In this document: positions 1 through 10,515 of the stretch, one piece after another | How positions within the stretch are numbered: the first letter of the stretch is position 1 | Layout: each line of letters starts with the position of its first letter | Assembly (NCBI GenBank): GCA_018136815.1 | Contig: CM030937.1 | Span: 4,524,226 to 4,588,225, forward strand | DNA from: Isochrysis galbana | Taxonomy: Eukaryota > Haptophyta > Isochrysidales > Isochrysidaceae | Reading direction: 5' to 3' | DNA length: 64,000 nt | Program-made: the position numbers and the translations under genes | The notes under the pieces: generated by a model | What the model saw: the letters and a program-made list of their open reading frames with translations, nothing else | Database searches by the model: none | What the model was told of the DNA's origin: nothing

Positions 1-420
1 GTATAAATGATAAGTTACATCGGCAAACGCATTCTCTCCCTGTTTGAATAAGCCCCATCCACCTCCAATGCGTCAGAAGTCAAAAGGCCCTTCATCACAG
101 AAAAATCAAGCGCGCGCACAAAGTCGAACAATATTGGATACTGGTACTGACTGCTTGTACTTAGTGCAAGTTTAGGGGTCCGATATTTTTTAAATTTCGC
201 ACCTCGCGCACACTGTGCTGCACGCATATTAAGGCGAGCATATAATTAACAACTGTATTATTTCAACTCTATATGGTTGCAGAGCGCTGTGCTCCGTGCG
301 GTATTTTCTGGCGTGTTTTTGTCGCTCCGTTTCAACAAGCAGTCGCGAGTCATGTATCGTGTATTGTACATCACTAGGCATATTACGTCTGCAGCCATGA
401 ACTCTCAAAGTTACCAACGG
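1..420. other. No recognisable gene
   Basis: AT-richer sequence at the left edge, lying downstream of the phosphatase gene on the minus strand. It may include that gene's 3' untranslated region. Short open frames here show no family signature. Confidence 0.4.
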
Positions 421-1809
421 TCAGACTACAAGAGCAAAAGCAGCTCTAGCTGCATGAGAAGTAGCTCGCGGCATGATGGAATGGGAGTACAGCTTGCGAC
501 CATGAGCATCATAATGGGACACTTTAAGCATGTTTTTATGCACAGATGCGTCGGCGAAACCGCCGCTGAGTGCGCGAAGATGCCCATCACCACGGTAATG
601 GAAGCGCAGTCCTCTTGCGCAACTCCCTTGGTGGGCTACTGATGCTGAGACTGTGAAACCAGCGCCGACACCATGCAATGCCGTTCGGAAGTGTGAGCCG
701 CCACGTGACCGCTTGCGCATAGATCGAGGATGCAAAGCGGCGGGGTCGATATGGAAGAGCGCGTGGTCGTGCCCTGAAAAGTAAACCGAAACAGAAAAAC
801 GAGCTAAAAGCGGCGAGAGGCGAGTACGTAGGCATTGACAAGGACCATGGGCTGAGGGCGATTCAATAGGATAATGGCCACCTGATGAATGAGAAACAAC
901 GCAGACGATAATTGGTAGTGTGGGCACAAGGTCAGAAAGGGGCTTTGCGCCGTTTCGCGGTACACGAACTGCTTCAGGAACGTCTCAATAACTATCGATG
1001 AGAGCGAACACTATGTACTCACCAACAACAATAAAGTCCGTATCTTGCATTGCCTCAAGCGCAGCCTCAATCCATTTCCAATGTCTTTCAGCACCACCAA
1101 ATTTTTTCATCACTTCGCGAGGTAGTTGCTTTAGCCGTGAACTGCTGGGCCCACAAAGCATCACGGTGTCAATGAGCAGGAAGCCAATGGTAGTCTTGTT
1201 CATGAGGATACACCTTCCCTTGGCAACGTTGCTTGCGTGCTCAGGATGTGCTCTCGCCTCCTCGGAACAAACAGGGTTGTGATCCTCATGCACCACTTCT
1301 CGCCATGCATGTTGCAGGGCTGGATAATTCCAGCGCGAGGATGCGCGCGCCGCGTACGCAAGCTGAGCAGTGATATTTCCATTGTGGTCATGATTTCCAG
1401 CTACGATTCTCCAGAACCCCGCGCCCTGCAGTGAAGGGGCGACAAAGACGCGTTCAAATGTGCGCTTCCATCGCGGGTCGTCAGCAGATTGAACACCATG
1501 AAAATAGAAATGATCTCCAAGGGAGAGGATGAACTTTGAGCCTCGTGCCCGAGAAATGCGGCCGAGAGCTGAGGCCACTTTGAGCTGACCAGGAGTTACC
1601 CACGGCCAAACCGGCAACCCGCCCCAGTCAGATGTAATCAGAAAATGTAGCCCTGTGCTGTTGGCCTCATGCTCATTCAAGCTGATGCTGCCAGCTTGCT
1701 GTTTGGCGAGCTTGAGACCCTGGCGAGAGCAGGATCTGCCCGACTCAATTTGCCGCTCTATTTTCGAGAATGCAAATGACATGCAACCCGTAATTAGAGC
1801 TGACCACAT
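421..1809 (-). CDS. Purple acid phosphatase, TRAP/type 5-like, two exons
   Basis: Predicted metallophosphoesterase of the tartrate-resistant purple acid phosphatase family, which hydrolyses phosphomonoesters at a two-metal centre. Exon 1 is 1809-1023, the intron 1022-882 (GTGAGT donor, TCATCAG acceptor) and exon 2 881-421, giving about 415 residues. Splicing restores the family block VVGGHYPIES. All expected metal-ligand blocks are visible: ITSDWGG near residue 61, LGDHFYFHG (Asp99, Tyr102), AGNHDHNG (Asn140, His141), GHYP and FSGHDH. The C-terminal LRFHY and GGFA segments also match TRAP. The first in-frame ATG opens a hydrophobic stretch (MWSALITGCMSFAF) that could be a signal sequence, as expected for a secreted or vacuolar enzyme. 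The usual GDNxY motif reads GDHFY. The frame continues upstream to a TTG, but ATG 1809 is preferred. Confidence 0.9.
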
Positions 1810-2275
1810 GAAGGGAGGATTGCAGGGCCAGTGCGCCAGGACGTCTGTTGGTCTTCCTCCCAATCTCCGTTCTCTCCCGTACCCGTGCTTGCTCGATCCC
1901 CCGCGGTCTTTGAACAGGTGTGAACAGCCACCCTGGCGATTGCCCGGCTTGATCAGCTCTGCTCGTATGTGCTTGATGAGAGGAAGGCGGGGAGGAAGCC
2001 AGCACCCCCCTCTGGACGGTAGGGAGGGGGCGAGCGGAAGGGGGACGGACCGGCGCGTTCTTTTCGCATAATCCGTCGACAGAGGACCATGAGAAGTTTT
2101 TATTTTTACATCCGTGTAAAGTATGGATTTATTTAGTACTACTAGTATGTATTTAAATTAAGATAAAATACACAGCGAGTTTTATTTTCTGACCCCAGTC
2201 TCAAGCTAGTGGGAAGTCTCACGCAAAGTCAATTATAATAAACAAGATCGTTTTGCAATAAAATCTCATGGACAT
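1810..2275. other. Intergenic region upstream of phosphatase
   Basis: Contains the presumed phosphatase promoter on the minus strand and an AT-rich stretch near 2090-2260. No coding signature was seen. Confidence 0.35.
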
Positions 2276-2512
2276 GCGCGCAGCGTGCACATATGCCCCT
2301 CCTCTGCGCGCTGAGGCTGAGGCTGAGGCGCCGTGGATGCGCATGGAACCTTCGTCTGGATGTCATCTAGATGTGCACGCCGTCGAGATTTCGCCAGGTG
2401 CACGCCGTGCGTGCGTCTGGAAGCCAGACTCTGCGCGTAAAGCGTAGGCGGTTTCGTCAGGTGCACGCCGTCGTGCGTGCGCATGGAAACTTTTCTCTAT
2501 GATGTGCACGCC
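2276..2512. repeat. GTGCACGCCGTGCGTGCGCAT repeat family, fragment 1
   Basis: Several copies of a short GC-rich unit with core GTGCACGCC followed by GTGCGTGCGCAT, here separated by 40-80 bp. The same unit makes up 11,310-11,640 and, inverted, 44,940-45,250. It continues at 3,401-3,450, beyond the insertion at 2,513-3,400, so the repeat was present before that insertion. Confidence 0.6.
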
Positions 2513-3400
2513 TAGGCCCAGGCCAGAATATGTAGTTTGTAGTTTGGCCAACCCAAATATTTAGCATTTATATGTAGAAAATATGTAGAGATCTGGAGCA
2601 AGGCATCCAAATAGGTGCCCAAATATGCGGCAAATATGTAGATATGTTGATAAAAAAAACTTGCAAACACAAAATACAAAATACCAATCAATAACCTAGG
2701 AGAGGGTCTGGGTCTAGCTAGGGGCAGAGTGTGCAATCAATGCATGTGTAAAGCTCGCCGAAAAGGGTGCCGGCGCCGAGGGCGATGATGACGCCTGAGC
2801 CCAAGTGTGTGTGCACGATCTTGTCGCCCACCTTGAAGTCGTCGGCGTAGTCGTCGGCGTAGTCGTCGAGCTCTCGAGCTCTGACTGAGGGCACCGAGGA
2901 CTCGCACTCGTTGCTTGCGTCGAAGCGCGCGATGGCGATGGGATCGTTATCGTTGCGCTCGGTGCACTCGCCGTTCATGGCCATGTGGTTCGTGAGTAGA
3001 GAAAGAGGGGGAGGGCGGGGAGTGAGGAGGGAGAGAGCGGAGAGCGAGCACGACACCGGGTTGATCGCTTGATTGATCGTCAGAATTATTCACTTAAAAA
3101 GCGTTCTTTTATACGTCACCAGTTGTCGGCTTGCTCTGCACTACGCTGCGCGCCTCGCGCCTCCGCCGCGTCTCGCGCCAAGAGATGCCTCGCGCCAAAA
3201 TCACTTGCGTGGCAGAGTGCAATATGAATATACATAGCTGAACAACATGAAATATGTGCCCAAATATGTAGTACAGATGATCTATAACCGTACATATGTT
3301 GGGGGAGGGCAATTTGGGCACCCAAATATGTCGCAGATTGTAAGGCCAAAAATCTGCCCAAATATGTAGAAAAATCTTTAAATATTTTGGCCTGGGCCTA
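2513..3400. mobile_element. 888-bp terminal-inverted-repeat transposon with 8-bp target duplication
   Basis: The left end begins TAGGCCCAGGCCAGAATATG. The right end, read from the opposite strand, begins TAGGCCCAGGCCAAAATATT, giving about 22-bp inverted ends with two mismatches. Both ends are flanked directly by TGCACGCC (2505-2512 and 3401-3408), an 8-bp target duplication. Removing the element and one copy restores the surrounding GTGCACGCCGTGCG repeat. Length of duplication and inverted ends suggest a hAT-type non-autonomous element. AT-rich islands of CCAAATATG and TACATATT words lie inside each end (2520-2660, 3230-3390). The interior carries a small minus-strand Tudor/SH3-like frame and no transposase. 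Confidence 0.85.
2718..2984 (-). CDS. Small Tudor/SH3-like protein carried by the inverted-repeat element
   Basis: An 88-residue frame from ATG 2984; the frame is also open upstream to a GTG at 3056. The N-terminal half is acidic, with a duplicated DDYA tetrad. The C-terminal half reads FKVGDKIVHTHLGSGVI followed by a second glycine-rich turn, resembling the compact beta-barrel at the C terminus of UvrD/PcrA helicases and related Tudor-like folds. A clearly related frame on the same strand lies at 60,753-60,989 (FKVGMKVVHEMIGEGVI), also next to an AT-rich transposon end. The shared placement suggests it belongs to the element rather than being a free host gene. Function is unknown; nucleic-acid or protein binding is inferred from the fold type only. 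Confidence 0.55.
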   Translation of the reverse strand: MAMNGECTERNDNDPIAIARFDASNECESSVPSVRARELDDYADDYADDFKVGDKIVHTHLGSGVIIALGAGTLFGELYTCIDCTLCP

Positions 3401-3408
3401 TGCACGCC

Positions 3409-3785
3409 GTGCGTACACCGTACACCCCTCCCGCGGGGGGACTCCGGGCGTATGATTGCGAATGGGTACCCGGGTGGTGCCCTAAGGACCGCTGGTTGTC
3501 ATTACAATAAGAGAGATTATATTTGCGTAAACGGAGGGACCACGCTCAGGGGATAGAGAATGCCTTCTTTCTACAATCCCGCCTGAGCGGCAGGGACGGA
3601 GGATGTAAGAAAGGGTGCGGCGAGCGGATACCGCTTACTTGGGACTCGTAATGACTCGTAGACTCGAAAGGATGACTCGGAAGACTCGGGGCTTGGGGGT
3701 ACTCAGAGGGCTGCAGGTCACCAACAGGCGATACAGTAGAAAAAAACCACACAAATCAACACTCTGCACTCAAACATTCACAGTC
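3409..3785. other. Repeat remnant and unassigned sequence
   Basis: The first ~40 bp continue the GTGCACGCC repeat interrupted by the 888-bp element. The rest, up to the satellite, shows no gene or known repeat. Confidence 0.35.
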
Positions 3786-5395
3786 CGTTTGGCCGGGTAA
3801 CGTTGGCGTAGTTATCGGCGCCACGCACCGCCGACTATGATGCAATGCGCGCGGGCGGCGGGGGCGATTGGCGTGGCTGCTAGGGCGGCATATTCGGATA
3901 TGGTGTCTGGTGAGCCATTCTATCCCAGTGCAAGACCGAGAAAGCGCCGGCAGCGCGCCCGGTCGCGGTCGAAAGTCGGGCACTCGGCCCGTTCGGCCCG
4001 GTGACGTTGGCGTGATCGTCGGCGCCACACACGGCCGACTATGGCGCGATGCGCGCGGGCGGGGGCGGCGATTGGTGTTGCTGCTAGGGCGGCATATTCG
4101 GATATGGTGTCTGATGAGCCATTCTATCCCAGTGCAAGACCGAGAAAGCGTCGGCAGCGCGCCCGGTCGCGGTCGAAAGTTGGGCACTCGGCCCGTTCGG
4201 CCAGGTGACGTTAGCGTGGTCGTCGGCGCCACACACGGCCGACTATGGCGCGATGCGCGCGGCCGGCTGCGGCGATTGGCGTAGCTGCAAGGGCGGCATT
4301 TGTGAATATGGTGCTTGGTGTGCCACCCAGTGCAACTGGATCAACACCAAAGCGCCGCCAGCGCGCTCGGTGCCGGCTCAAAGTTGGGCACTCGCGCGTA
4401 TCACGGCATCGGGACGGTAGCGTTGAAGCCGGGGGCGTGGCCGATTTCGGCGCGGTGCGCGCGGCCGGTTGCGGCGATTGGCGTAGCTGCAAGTGCGGCA
4501 TTTGTGAATATGGTGCTTGGTGTGCCACCCAGTGCAACTGGATCAACACCAAAGCGCCGCCAGCGCGCTCGGTGCCGGCTCAAAGTTGGGCACTCGCGCG
4601 TATCACGGCATCGGGACGGTAGCGTTGAAGCCGGGGGCGTGGCCGATTTCGGCGCGGTGCACGCGGCCGGCTGCGGCGATTGGCGTAGCTGCAAGGGCGG
4701 CATTTGTGAATATGGTGCTTGGTGTGCCACCCAGTGCAACTGGATCAACACCAAAGCGCCGCCAGCGCGCTCGGTGCCGGCTCAAAGTTGGGCACTCGCG
4801 CGTATCACGGCATCGGGACGGTAGCGTTGAAGCCGGGGTGGTGGCCGATTTCGGCGCGGTGCACGGGCCGGCTGCGGCGATTGGCGTAGCTGCAAGTGCG
4901 GCATTTGTGAATATGGTGTTTGGTGTGCCACACAGTGCAACTGGATCAACACCAAAGCGCCGCCAGCGCGCTCGGTACCGGCTCAAAGTTGGGCATTCGC
5001 GCGTATCACGGCATTGGGACGGTAGCGTTGAAGCCGGGGCGTGGCCGATTTCGTCGTGGTGCACGCGGCCGGCTGCGGCGATTGGCGTGGCTGCAAGTGC
5101 GGCATTTGTGAATATGGTGCTTGGTGTGCCACCCAGTGCAACTGGATCAACACCAAAGCGCCGCCAGCGCGCTCGGTGCCGGCTCAAAGTTGGGCACTCG
5201 CGCGTATCACGGCACCGGGACGGTAGCGTTGAAGCCGGGGTCGTGGCCGATTTCGTCGTGGTGCACGGGCCGGCTGCGGCGATTGGCGTGGCTGCAAGGG
5301 TGGCATTTGTGAATATGGTGCTTGGTGTGCCACCCAGTGCAACTGGATCAACACCAAAACGCCGGCAGCCCGCCCAGTTTTGGTGCAAAGTTGGG
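3786..5395. repeat. Satellite, about eight tandem units of 201-204 bp
   Basis: A marker (GTGCCACCCAGTGCAACTGG) recurs at 4320, 4522, 4724, 4925, 5126 and 5327, giving spacings of 202, 202, 201, 201 and 201. Two more divergent units with 203-204 bp spacing precede it (3786-4240). The later units are nearly identical and the first two diverged, consistent with recent amplification. Frames stay open through several units on both strands (4517-5428 plus, 4603-5412 minus), and one frame encodes GGICEYGAWCATQCNW in each unit. A single diverged, inverted relic lies at 17,850-18,060. I treat the long frames as a by-product of the array until expression is shown. Confidence 0.9.
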
Positions 5396-5399
5396 GCTT

Positions 5400-5774
5400 C
5401 TCGTCTCAACAATTGTATCGTTTCGTGAACGGCTGTTAGTAGTGATACTCATGTACATATCGATGTCAATCGCAATCTGTGTCGATGATCATATAATGTG
5501 TAGAGGAGCACATTTCGTGGAGGGTATGAGCTGGTAGAGCTTATGGCTCCGTCACTAGTTGTGCATGCCTTGCATGAAGGGCATCAGTAAAAATATACCG
5601 GAGGGGGGCCCGAATACTTTTTAGCGCTTGGTCTTCGGAAGCTTAAAATTGGCCATTTTTCGAAAATTTTGCCGGCGGACCCCCCATTTTTTTTGCTGAT
5701 CTCTCATACCAGAACCTATAGAAAACTTATTTAGGCCTCCATTTGCCAATTACCGATTTCGCCCTCCGCACCCC
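5400..5774. other. No recognisable gene
   Basis: After the satellite there is an AT-rich stretch with C-runs (5590-5760). No coding or repeat identity could be assigned. Confidence 0.35.
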
Positions 5775-5964
5775 CCTAGTGAGTGACCGGGCTACCTATA
5801 TGAGTGAGAGAGTGGGTCAGTAGGGCAGTCTGCTCCTGGCAAGCCATAAGGCATGCCAGGAGGATGGGTGGTTCCTCCCCCACAGCGGGGGAGGAGTGGA
5901 GGGGGGGGGGGGCGCTGGGGCGCTCGTGCCCCCGTGCCCCCCCATGGGCCATGGGCCATGGGTG
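5775..5964 (-). repeat. Element A copy 1 (truncated)
   Basis: On the minus strand this segment matches the first ~200 bp of the repeats at 10,777-11,190 and 33,280-33,720, including the CATGGGGGGG start and the GGAGGAACCACCCATCCTCC block. It begins directly after the shared leader at 5965-5985 and stops near 5775. One frame (EEPPILLACLMACQE) is conserved with the 10.8-kb copy. Confidence 0.7.
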
Positions 5965-5985
5965 AACCAAGTATAAACTTAGTTG
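5965..5985 (-). repeat. Shared leader motif, copy 1
   Basis: On the minus strand this reads AACTAAGTTTATACTTGGTT, followed by CACCCATGG. It is one of six near-identical copies, each 3-10 nt upstream of an ATG. Confidence 0.75.
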
Positions 5986-6250
5986 GCTAGAAGGAACGAA
6001 ACGATAACCTGAATTCTAGGTCGCTAGGGACGAATCCTACCAACCTAGAAGTGCCTGAGCTTCACCGTGTGGCCGCACAGCGAAGGACCTGGAGATAAGA
6101 GCCTGGAAATCGCATCATCTAACATCTAGGATGAATGCGACAGCGGGTCTTCGGGTCTTCGGCCGAAATGGATCTTCGGAGGACCCCGGCGGGCGGGAGG
6201 AGTTAACAGGCTCTCCCGAGCGTGGGTACGGACTCCCCCTACCCGCAACA

Positions 6251-6292
6251 GGTCTAGCAGTAGGTGTTAGCCCAGAATCTTCAGATTTTTTT
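6251..6292 (+). repeat. Hairpin plus T-run (LINE/SINE-type 3' end), copy 1
   Basis: GGTCTAGCAGTAGGTG, then TTAGCCCAGAATCTTCAGA and a T-run. CAGAATCTTCAG is the hairpin core. The GGTCTAGCA start is shared with the copy at 18,309-18,350. Confidence 0.7.
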
Positions 6293-6387
6293 ACAATAGT
6301 TGTACGAGATTTGCGTCACGCTAAACATTATGCGTTGTGCACGTCACATCAAATAGATGCGTACTCTCCCATGCACAGACACCCTTC

Positions 6388-7263
6388 TTATGCATCCTCC
6401 TCCACCGTGCCCTCTGGCGTTTCGTCGGGAGGAGACGGAGCTAAGCTTAACCAACTATGGATTTCGTCCAGCATCGGGCCCAACGGTCCGGAAGAGAGTT
6501 CGGACTCCTTTGCATTTTTTATGGCGTCTATAGCACCATTCCAAGCCAAGTGATCACGCAAAGCCTTCGACGGCAACAGCAATCGCATGAGCTGCACGAC
6601 ATTCTCGCGCACTGTGTGATCGCTCTTGTCATCCCCGGACGCATCCTCATCCCATGCACGAAGCAATGCCGGAGCTGCCTTGTCTGCATTGGTGTCCACA
6701 GCGGAGACAATCTTGGGCAAGGTTTCCTGATCCTTCGCGAGCGAAAGGGCTAGACGTAACCCCTCGCGCCTTAGGATCAAGTCGCTGCTACCAGCCGCAC
6801 TGATGATGGTGCTCGCGGTAACGGGGTCATCGAGGACCTCGCGAGACTTGCGTACGTAACAAGCCAATGCTGATAAAGCAATGCGGCGAAGTGGCAAGTC
6901 AGGGTCAATGGCTTGCTCCCCTTCATTTGGCTTGGTCTTACGGTCCTCTTCATGAAGCACACGTTGCAGACCTTGCGATAGCCGCGCGCTCTGTGCAGCA
7001 AAGAGAAACTCTTTCGAGTGCTCGCCCTCGTGGAGGACGGCAGATAGAATTGAGCAAGCTCCTTGCCTAAGTGACGGTTCTGGGTGGAGCACCATGGTCT
7101 GCACAAGCACATGGAGACCTCTGCCCTCAGCCAAGCCACTGGACAGAGACTCTTGCGACGCCTTCTTCTCAAGCAACTTAATAGCGATGCGAGCTTTTTC
7201 CGTCCCGTTCTCCTGCATCATCGCCATCGGAGAGAGCCGCTCGAGTAGAGAGGAGAGGGACAT
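6388..7263 (-). CDS. Armadillo-repeat protein, possibly a Fes1/HspBP1-type Hsp70 exchange factor
   Basis: A 291-residue intronless frame from ATG 7263, mostly alpha-helical with recurring LL, ALSALA and LRREGLRLAL helices typical of armadillo/HEAT solenoids. Leucine-rich helix pairs recur roughly every 40-45 residues. The length and the ending in an acidic, unstructured tail (DETPEGTVEEDA) fit the Fes1/HspBP1 group, which releases nucleotide from Hsp70. No residue seen is diagnostic, so any small cytosolic armadillo protein is possible. The stop lies about 95 bp from the T-tailed repeat at 6251-6292, so the 3' untranslated region may overlap a retroelement relic. Confidence 0.6.
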   Translation of the reverse strand: MSLSSLLERLSPMAMMQENGTEKARIAIKLLEKKASQESLSSGLAEGRGLHVLVQTMVLHPEPSLRQGACSILSAVLHEGEHSKEFLFAAQSARLSQGLQRVLHEEDRKTKPNEGEQAIDPDLPLRRIALSALACYVRKSREVLDDPVTASTIISAAGSSDLILRREGLRLALSLAKDQETLPKIVSAVDTNADKAAPALLRAWDEDASGDDKSDHTVRENVVQLMRLLLPSKALRDHLAWNGAIDAIKNAKESELSSGPLGPMLDEIHSWLSLAPSPPDETPEGTVEEDA

Positions 7264-8647
7264 CTCTCAGTGTACGACGGCACGGAAGGAGTGAGGCCGC
7301 GTACAAGATAGAGTCTTGTTTTGCAATCTCTAGTCTACTCTAGAGTAGAGCTACTCTACATTCTACTTCCACTTCCTTCCACCGCCAGTCAGATTGGATA
7401 GCAGGGTTCGTACCAGCTAAGAGATCGGCTTCTCACACGGATGGATGTATTCGCCTATGGATAATTTTAAATTCTCCTAAGGCACGCGCACAGCGAGAGA
7501 GAGAGAAGTCCAGAGCTCTGGAGCGTTACGAACGGGGGTTACTATTAAACGTTACATAAAAACGTGCTTAGCGCTTAGCGCGCGATTCAGAAGCGCTGGC
7601 TCACCTAAACCAGTCCTCACCAGACGCACGTATGACGTATGCTGAACGTCCGCCTACAAAACAGGAAACAAAGAAGATCTCGAGTTAGTGAATTTATTGG
7701 CTCTCCCGCTCGTGCATGTGCATGTGGACTTTTGTGGGCTAGATCTAGATCTAGGGCCCTATGCCTATGCCTATGCGCGCGGCATACCTCATACCTCTGA
7801 AAATTAGTATCGAGTCACAAGACCAGACGATTCCAGCGCGAGCGCAGACACAGCACACAGCACACAGCGCGAGCGAGCGAGCGAGCGACGAGCGAGTGAG
7901 ATGGGGGGACCATGGGGCGTCACGAGACAGAGCGTTCGTAGTGAATGCCCTTCGCAACGAGCGGTCCAGCACAGGTGGTAGCGGCAACTTTCTCACCTGT
8001 GGCATCGCCACAAATGGCTGTGGCGGCCGCGCTGTCCTCTGGCAGGCAGGCGATCAAACAGCGACGGCCGCCATCATCGCCATCGCCATCCCTACAAGTA
8101 GTTCTGATCTTTCACGTAATCATGAAAACAAAATTTCTCGTGAGTGGCTCGCCTCCCCCCCGCACATCGCACCGTGATCTTTTTTTAGGTATAGGGCCCG
8201 ACATCTTATGAATGATGGGGCCATCACGGCGGATCACGGCCATCGTTTGATGACTGCAATTGAGATACTCCCACCCAGCTTCTTTTACAAGTGATGGGGG
8301 GCATGACGGCCCATCCTTTCCATGCATTCATCGCAAGAGTGGAAAATTCTCATCAAAAGATGAGAGGACCCCATTGCACATGAATGTTCCGTGGCGTTTC
8401 AGCCGAAAGGGGAGGGAGTTACACCGTGGCTTTGGAACTCCAGGCTGCGCCCGAGCCGTGCCCCGAGCCGTGCCCCGAGCCCAAGACGACATAAAACTGA
8501 ACGACGAACGAATTTGTGGGCAATTACGGTCAACACCTGGTTGGAGAACCATACCCACCGAAGAAAAGGTGAGAGGTGTGACCATGTGAGACTGTATACA
8601 ATCAAGTCACCTCATCGTGTGATGGAGTCAAGAGGAGGATGAATTTG
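7264..8647. other. Intergenic region between the armadillo and SppA genes
   Basis: Contains an AT-rich upstream region for the armadillo gene. A segment around 7505-7565 (GAGCGTTACGAACGGGGGTT) is repeated at 42,433-42,475. There is a short GAGC/GCGA simple repeat at 7868-7897. An open frame at 7945-8211 could be a first exon but shows no family signature. No gene is called. Confidence 0.35.
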
Positions 8648-10114
8648 CTAAGCCAACCATCGGAGGAAACGTAGAAGGTCAAAGGGTGCTTGAGGCTCTA
8701 CTGGCACAATGTTCACATACTTGCCATATCGACGTTGCAGATCAGAGTTCATCTCCCCAACCCTGTCAACTAGACCGAGGCGAAATGCGACTTCCCCCGA
8801 ATAAACAGCGCCGTCGAAGAGCCCGTCACCAGCTTTGACCATGCGTTGAAGCTTGCGTTTGCTGGGCGTGCTCCAAATTCGCGAGGTGGAGTTAAATGCA
8901 AGGGATGCGGCTTCGTCAGGCCTCAAGCGATCCCCGCGTCCTTCCCTGACAGCGGTGATGAAGTTCTTGTGCAACTCGTTCAGCAAGCGGCGTTGTCTCT
9001 TCAAGTCTCTGGAACGCATCGGCAAGTAGGGATCGAGTCCGGCCTTTGAGTCGCCCGCCGTGTGCACTCGGCGTTCCACGCCCTTCCTTTTCAATGCAGA
9101 AACATAACCAAATCCCCGCGAAATGACCCCGATCGAACCGATCAGCGAATTGTGATCGGCAACGATTTCGTCCCCAGCGCAGGCGATGTAGTAGCCACCT
9201 GAAGCCTGGTACAGGACAGGATAGCAATTTAGGATGCATGGCAAGACGACGTGGAACTGAGCACGCACGATCTTATGGGAGGGAAGAAACGAACGTCGTG
9301 GTGGGAGGCCCAACGTGCGAGTTAGATTGAACTATGTTGCGGGGGGGGGGGGGGTGGATACCGCAGAATCCTCCACAAAACAAAGTAATTTGACATTGGG
9401 ATAACGCCTGCGCAAGGACTTTAATCGGCGGTAGATGAGCGAAGATTGTGCTGGGGACCCTCCCGGTGAATCAATCAACAAAGCGACGGCACGCGCGCCA
9501 GGAGTCGCAAATGCACGACAAAGCGTCCGTTCAAATCGGTTCAGATTCACGATGTCGCCACTACGCATAGTATTCTGGCAAAGAAACTGCTCAAGAAGCT
9601 CAGGCCGCAATAAGTCGGGGCAGAGCATCGCATGGGAAAGACCTAGCCGCATTTCATCGTCAGTCGCAATTATTCCGCGCATCTTCACCAGTGCGACGGT
9701 TGGGGGGTAGCGGAGAAACGTGCACAGCGATGACCGGAGAAGGTGGAACACCCCCTTCACCAATCGGCTGACAATGCTCGTCATGCGCTCATAGACAATC
9801 CAGTTTGAGCTGAGGGCAATGATTATTGCAGTAACGGCGCCAAGCGTCCCATTGATCTCCGGATACGCGATCGGACCGCTTGGCGGGGCGGGCCTGGGCT
9901 GCCGGCGGAGTGGACCGGAGGGCAGTCGCCGCGCTGGTTCACGCGCTAGGTTGGGTCCGGTCCTCTCGGGGGACGAATGGAGTGCGGAGAAGACGGAGCG
10001 AGCACTCACATCCGGTGTGCATCCAATGAGCATGCAGATTAGTGCCATGCGAATGCGCGGGCGCTGCGCCGCCCTCGTAACCGGGTTGAGCCGTGGGGAC
10101 GGTGGCGCCACCAT
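8648..10114 (-). CDS. SppA-type S49 signal-peptide peptidase, two exons
   Basis: Membrane serine protease of family S49, which degrades signal peptides or membrane protein fragments. Exon 1 is 10114-9362, the intron 9361-9206 (GTATCC donor, TACCAG acceptor) and exon 2 9205-8648, giving 436 residues. Splicing in phase 0 creates the nucleophile motif ASGGYYIAC, with Ser253. The general-base lysine is plausibly Lys305 in GDSKAG; the 52-residue Ser-Lys spacing equals that of single-domain bacterial SppA. LIDSPGG in exon 1 is the conserved oxyanion strand. A hydrophobic segment (AVTAIIIALSSNWIVY) can anchor the protein. The intron contains a run of C (plus-strand G) of about 12. Targeting to plastid or ER cannot be decided. 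ATG 10114 is the first in-frame ATG. Confidence 0.9.
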
Positions 10115-10398
10115 GGCGAGCGTCGGGGGCTCTGTCAGCCAGTACAAAAACACTGTCTAAATTAGTTTTGTAGTAAAATATCCCCCTTTGAACGCCGCCG
10201 TCCGCTGCTTGTCGCCCCTTGTTCACGTTTCCGTGTATGCGTCTTCTACGGGGTACCTGGAGCCTGGCGTGGCCTAGACTAAATGGATTTGTGCTAGTGC
10301 CTTTGCCGCTCCGCCCTTAGAAACAAAAACAAGGAGGCGAAAGAGGATGGTGGTGGGTGGTGGGTAGTAGGTAAGCTTGAAGCTTGAAGTTGAAGCTT
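10115..10398. other. Upstream region of the SppA gene
   Basis: Presumed SppA promoter on the minus strand. No other gene seen. Confidence 0.3.
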
Positions 10399-10435
10399 AA
10401 AAAAACACATCTGAAGATTCAGGGCTAACACCTAC
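10399..10435 (-). repeat. Hairpin plus T-run, copy 2
   Basis: On the minus strand: GTAGGTGTTAGCCC, TGAATCTTCAGATG and a T-rich run. A partial leader motif (AACTAAGTTTATA) lies about 70 bp upstream in this orientation. Confidence 0.7.
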
Positions 10436-10515
10436 TTCTATTCCGGTAGCCTCTATCTCACGACTGCCATCGCCCTTCCATTCCTTCCCCCCGCATCTTC
10501 GCAACTAAGTTTATA

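Noticed and set aside
4517-5428. 303-residue plus-strand and 269-residue minus-strand frames through the satellite
   Set aside because: They follow from stop-free repeat units. The repeat spacing changes frame between units and there is no start context or known domain.
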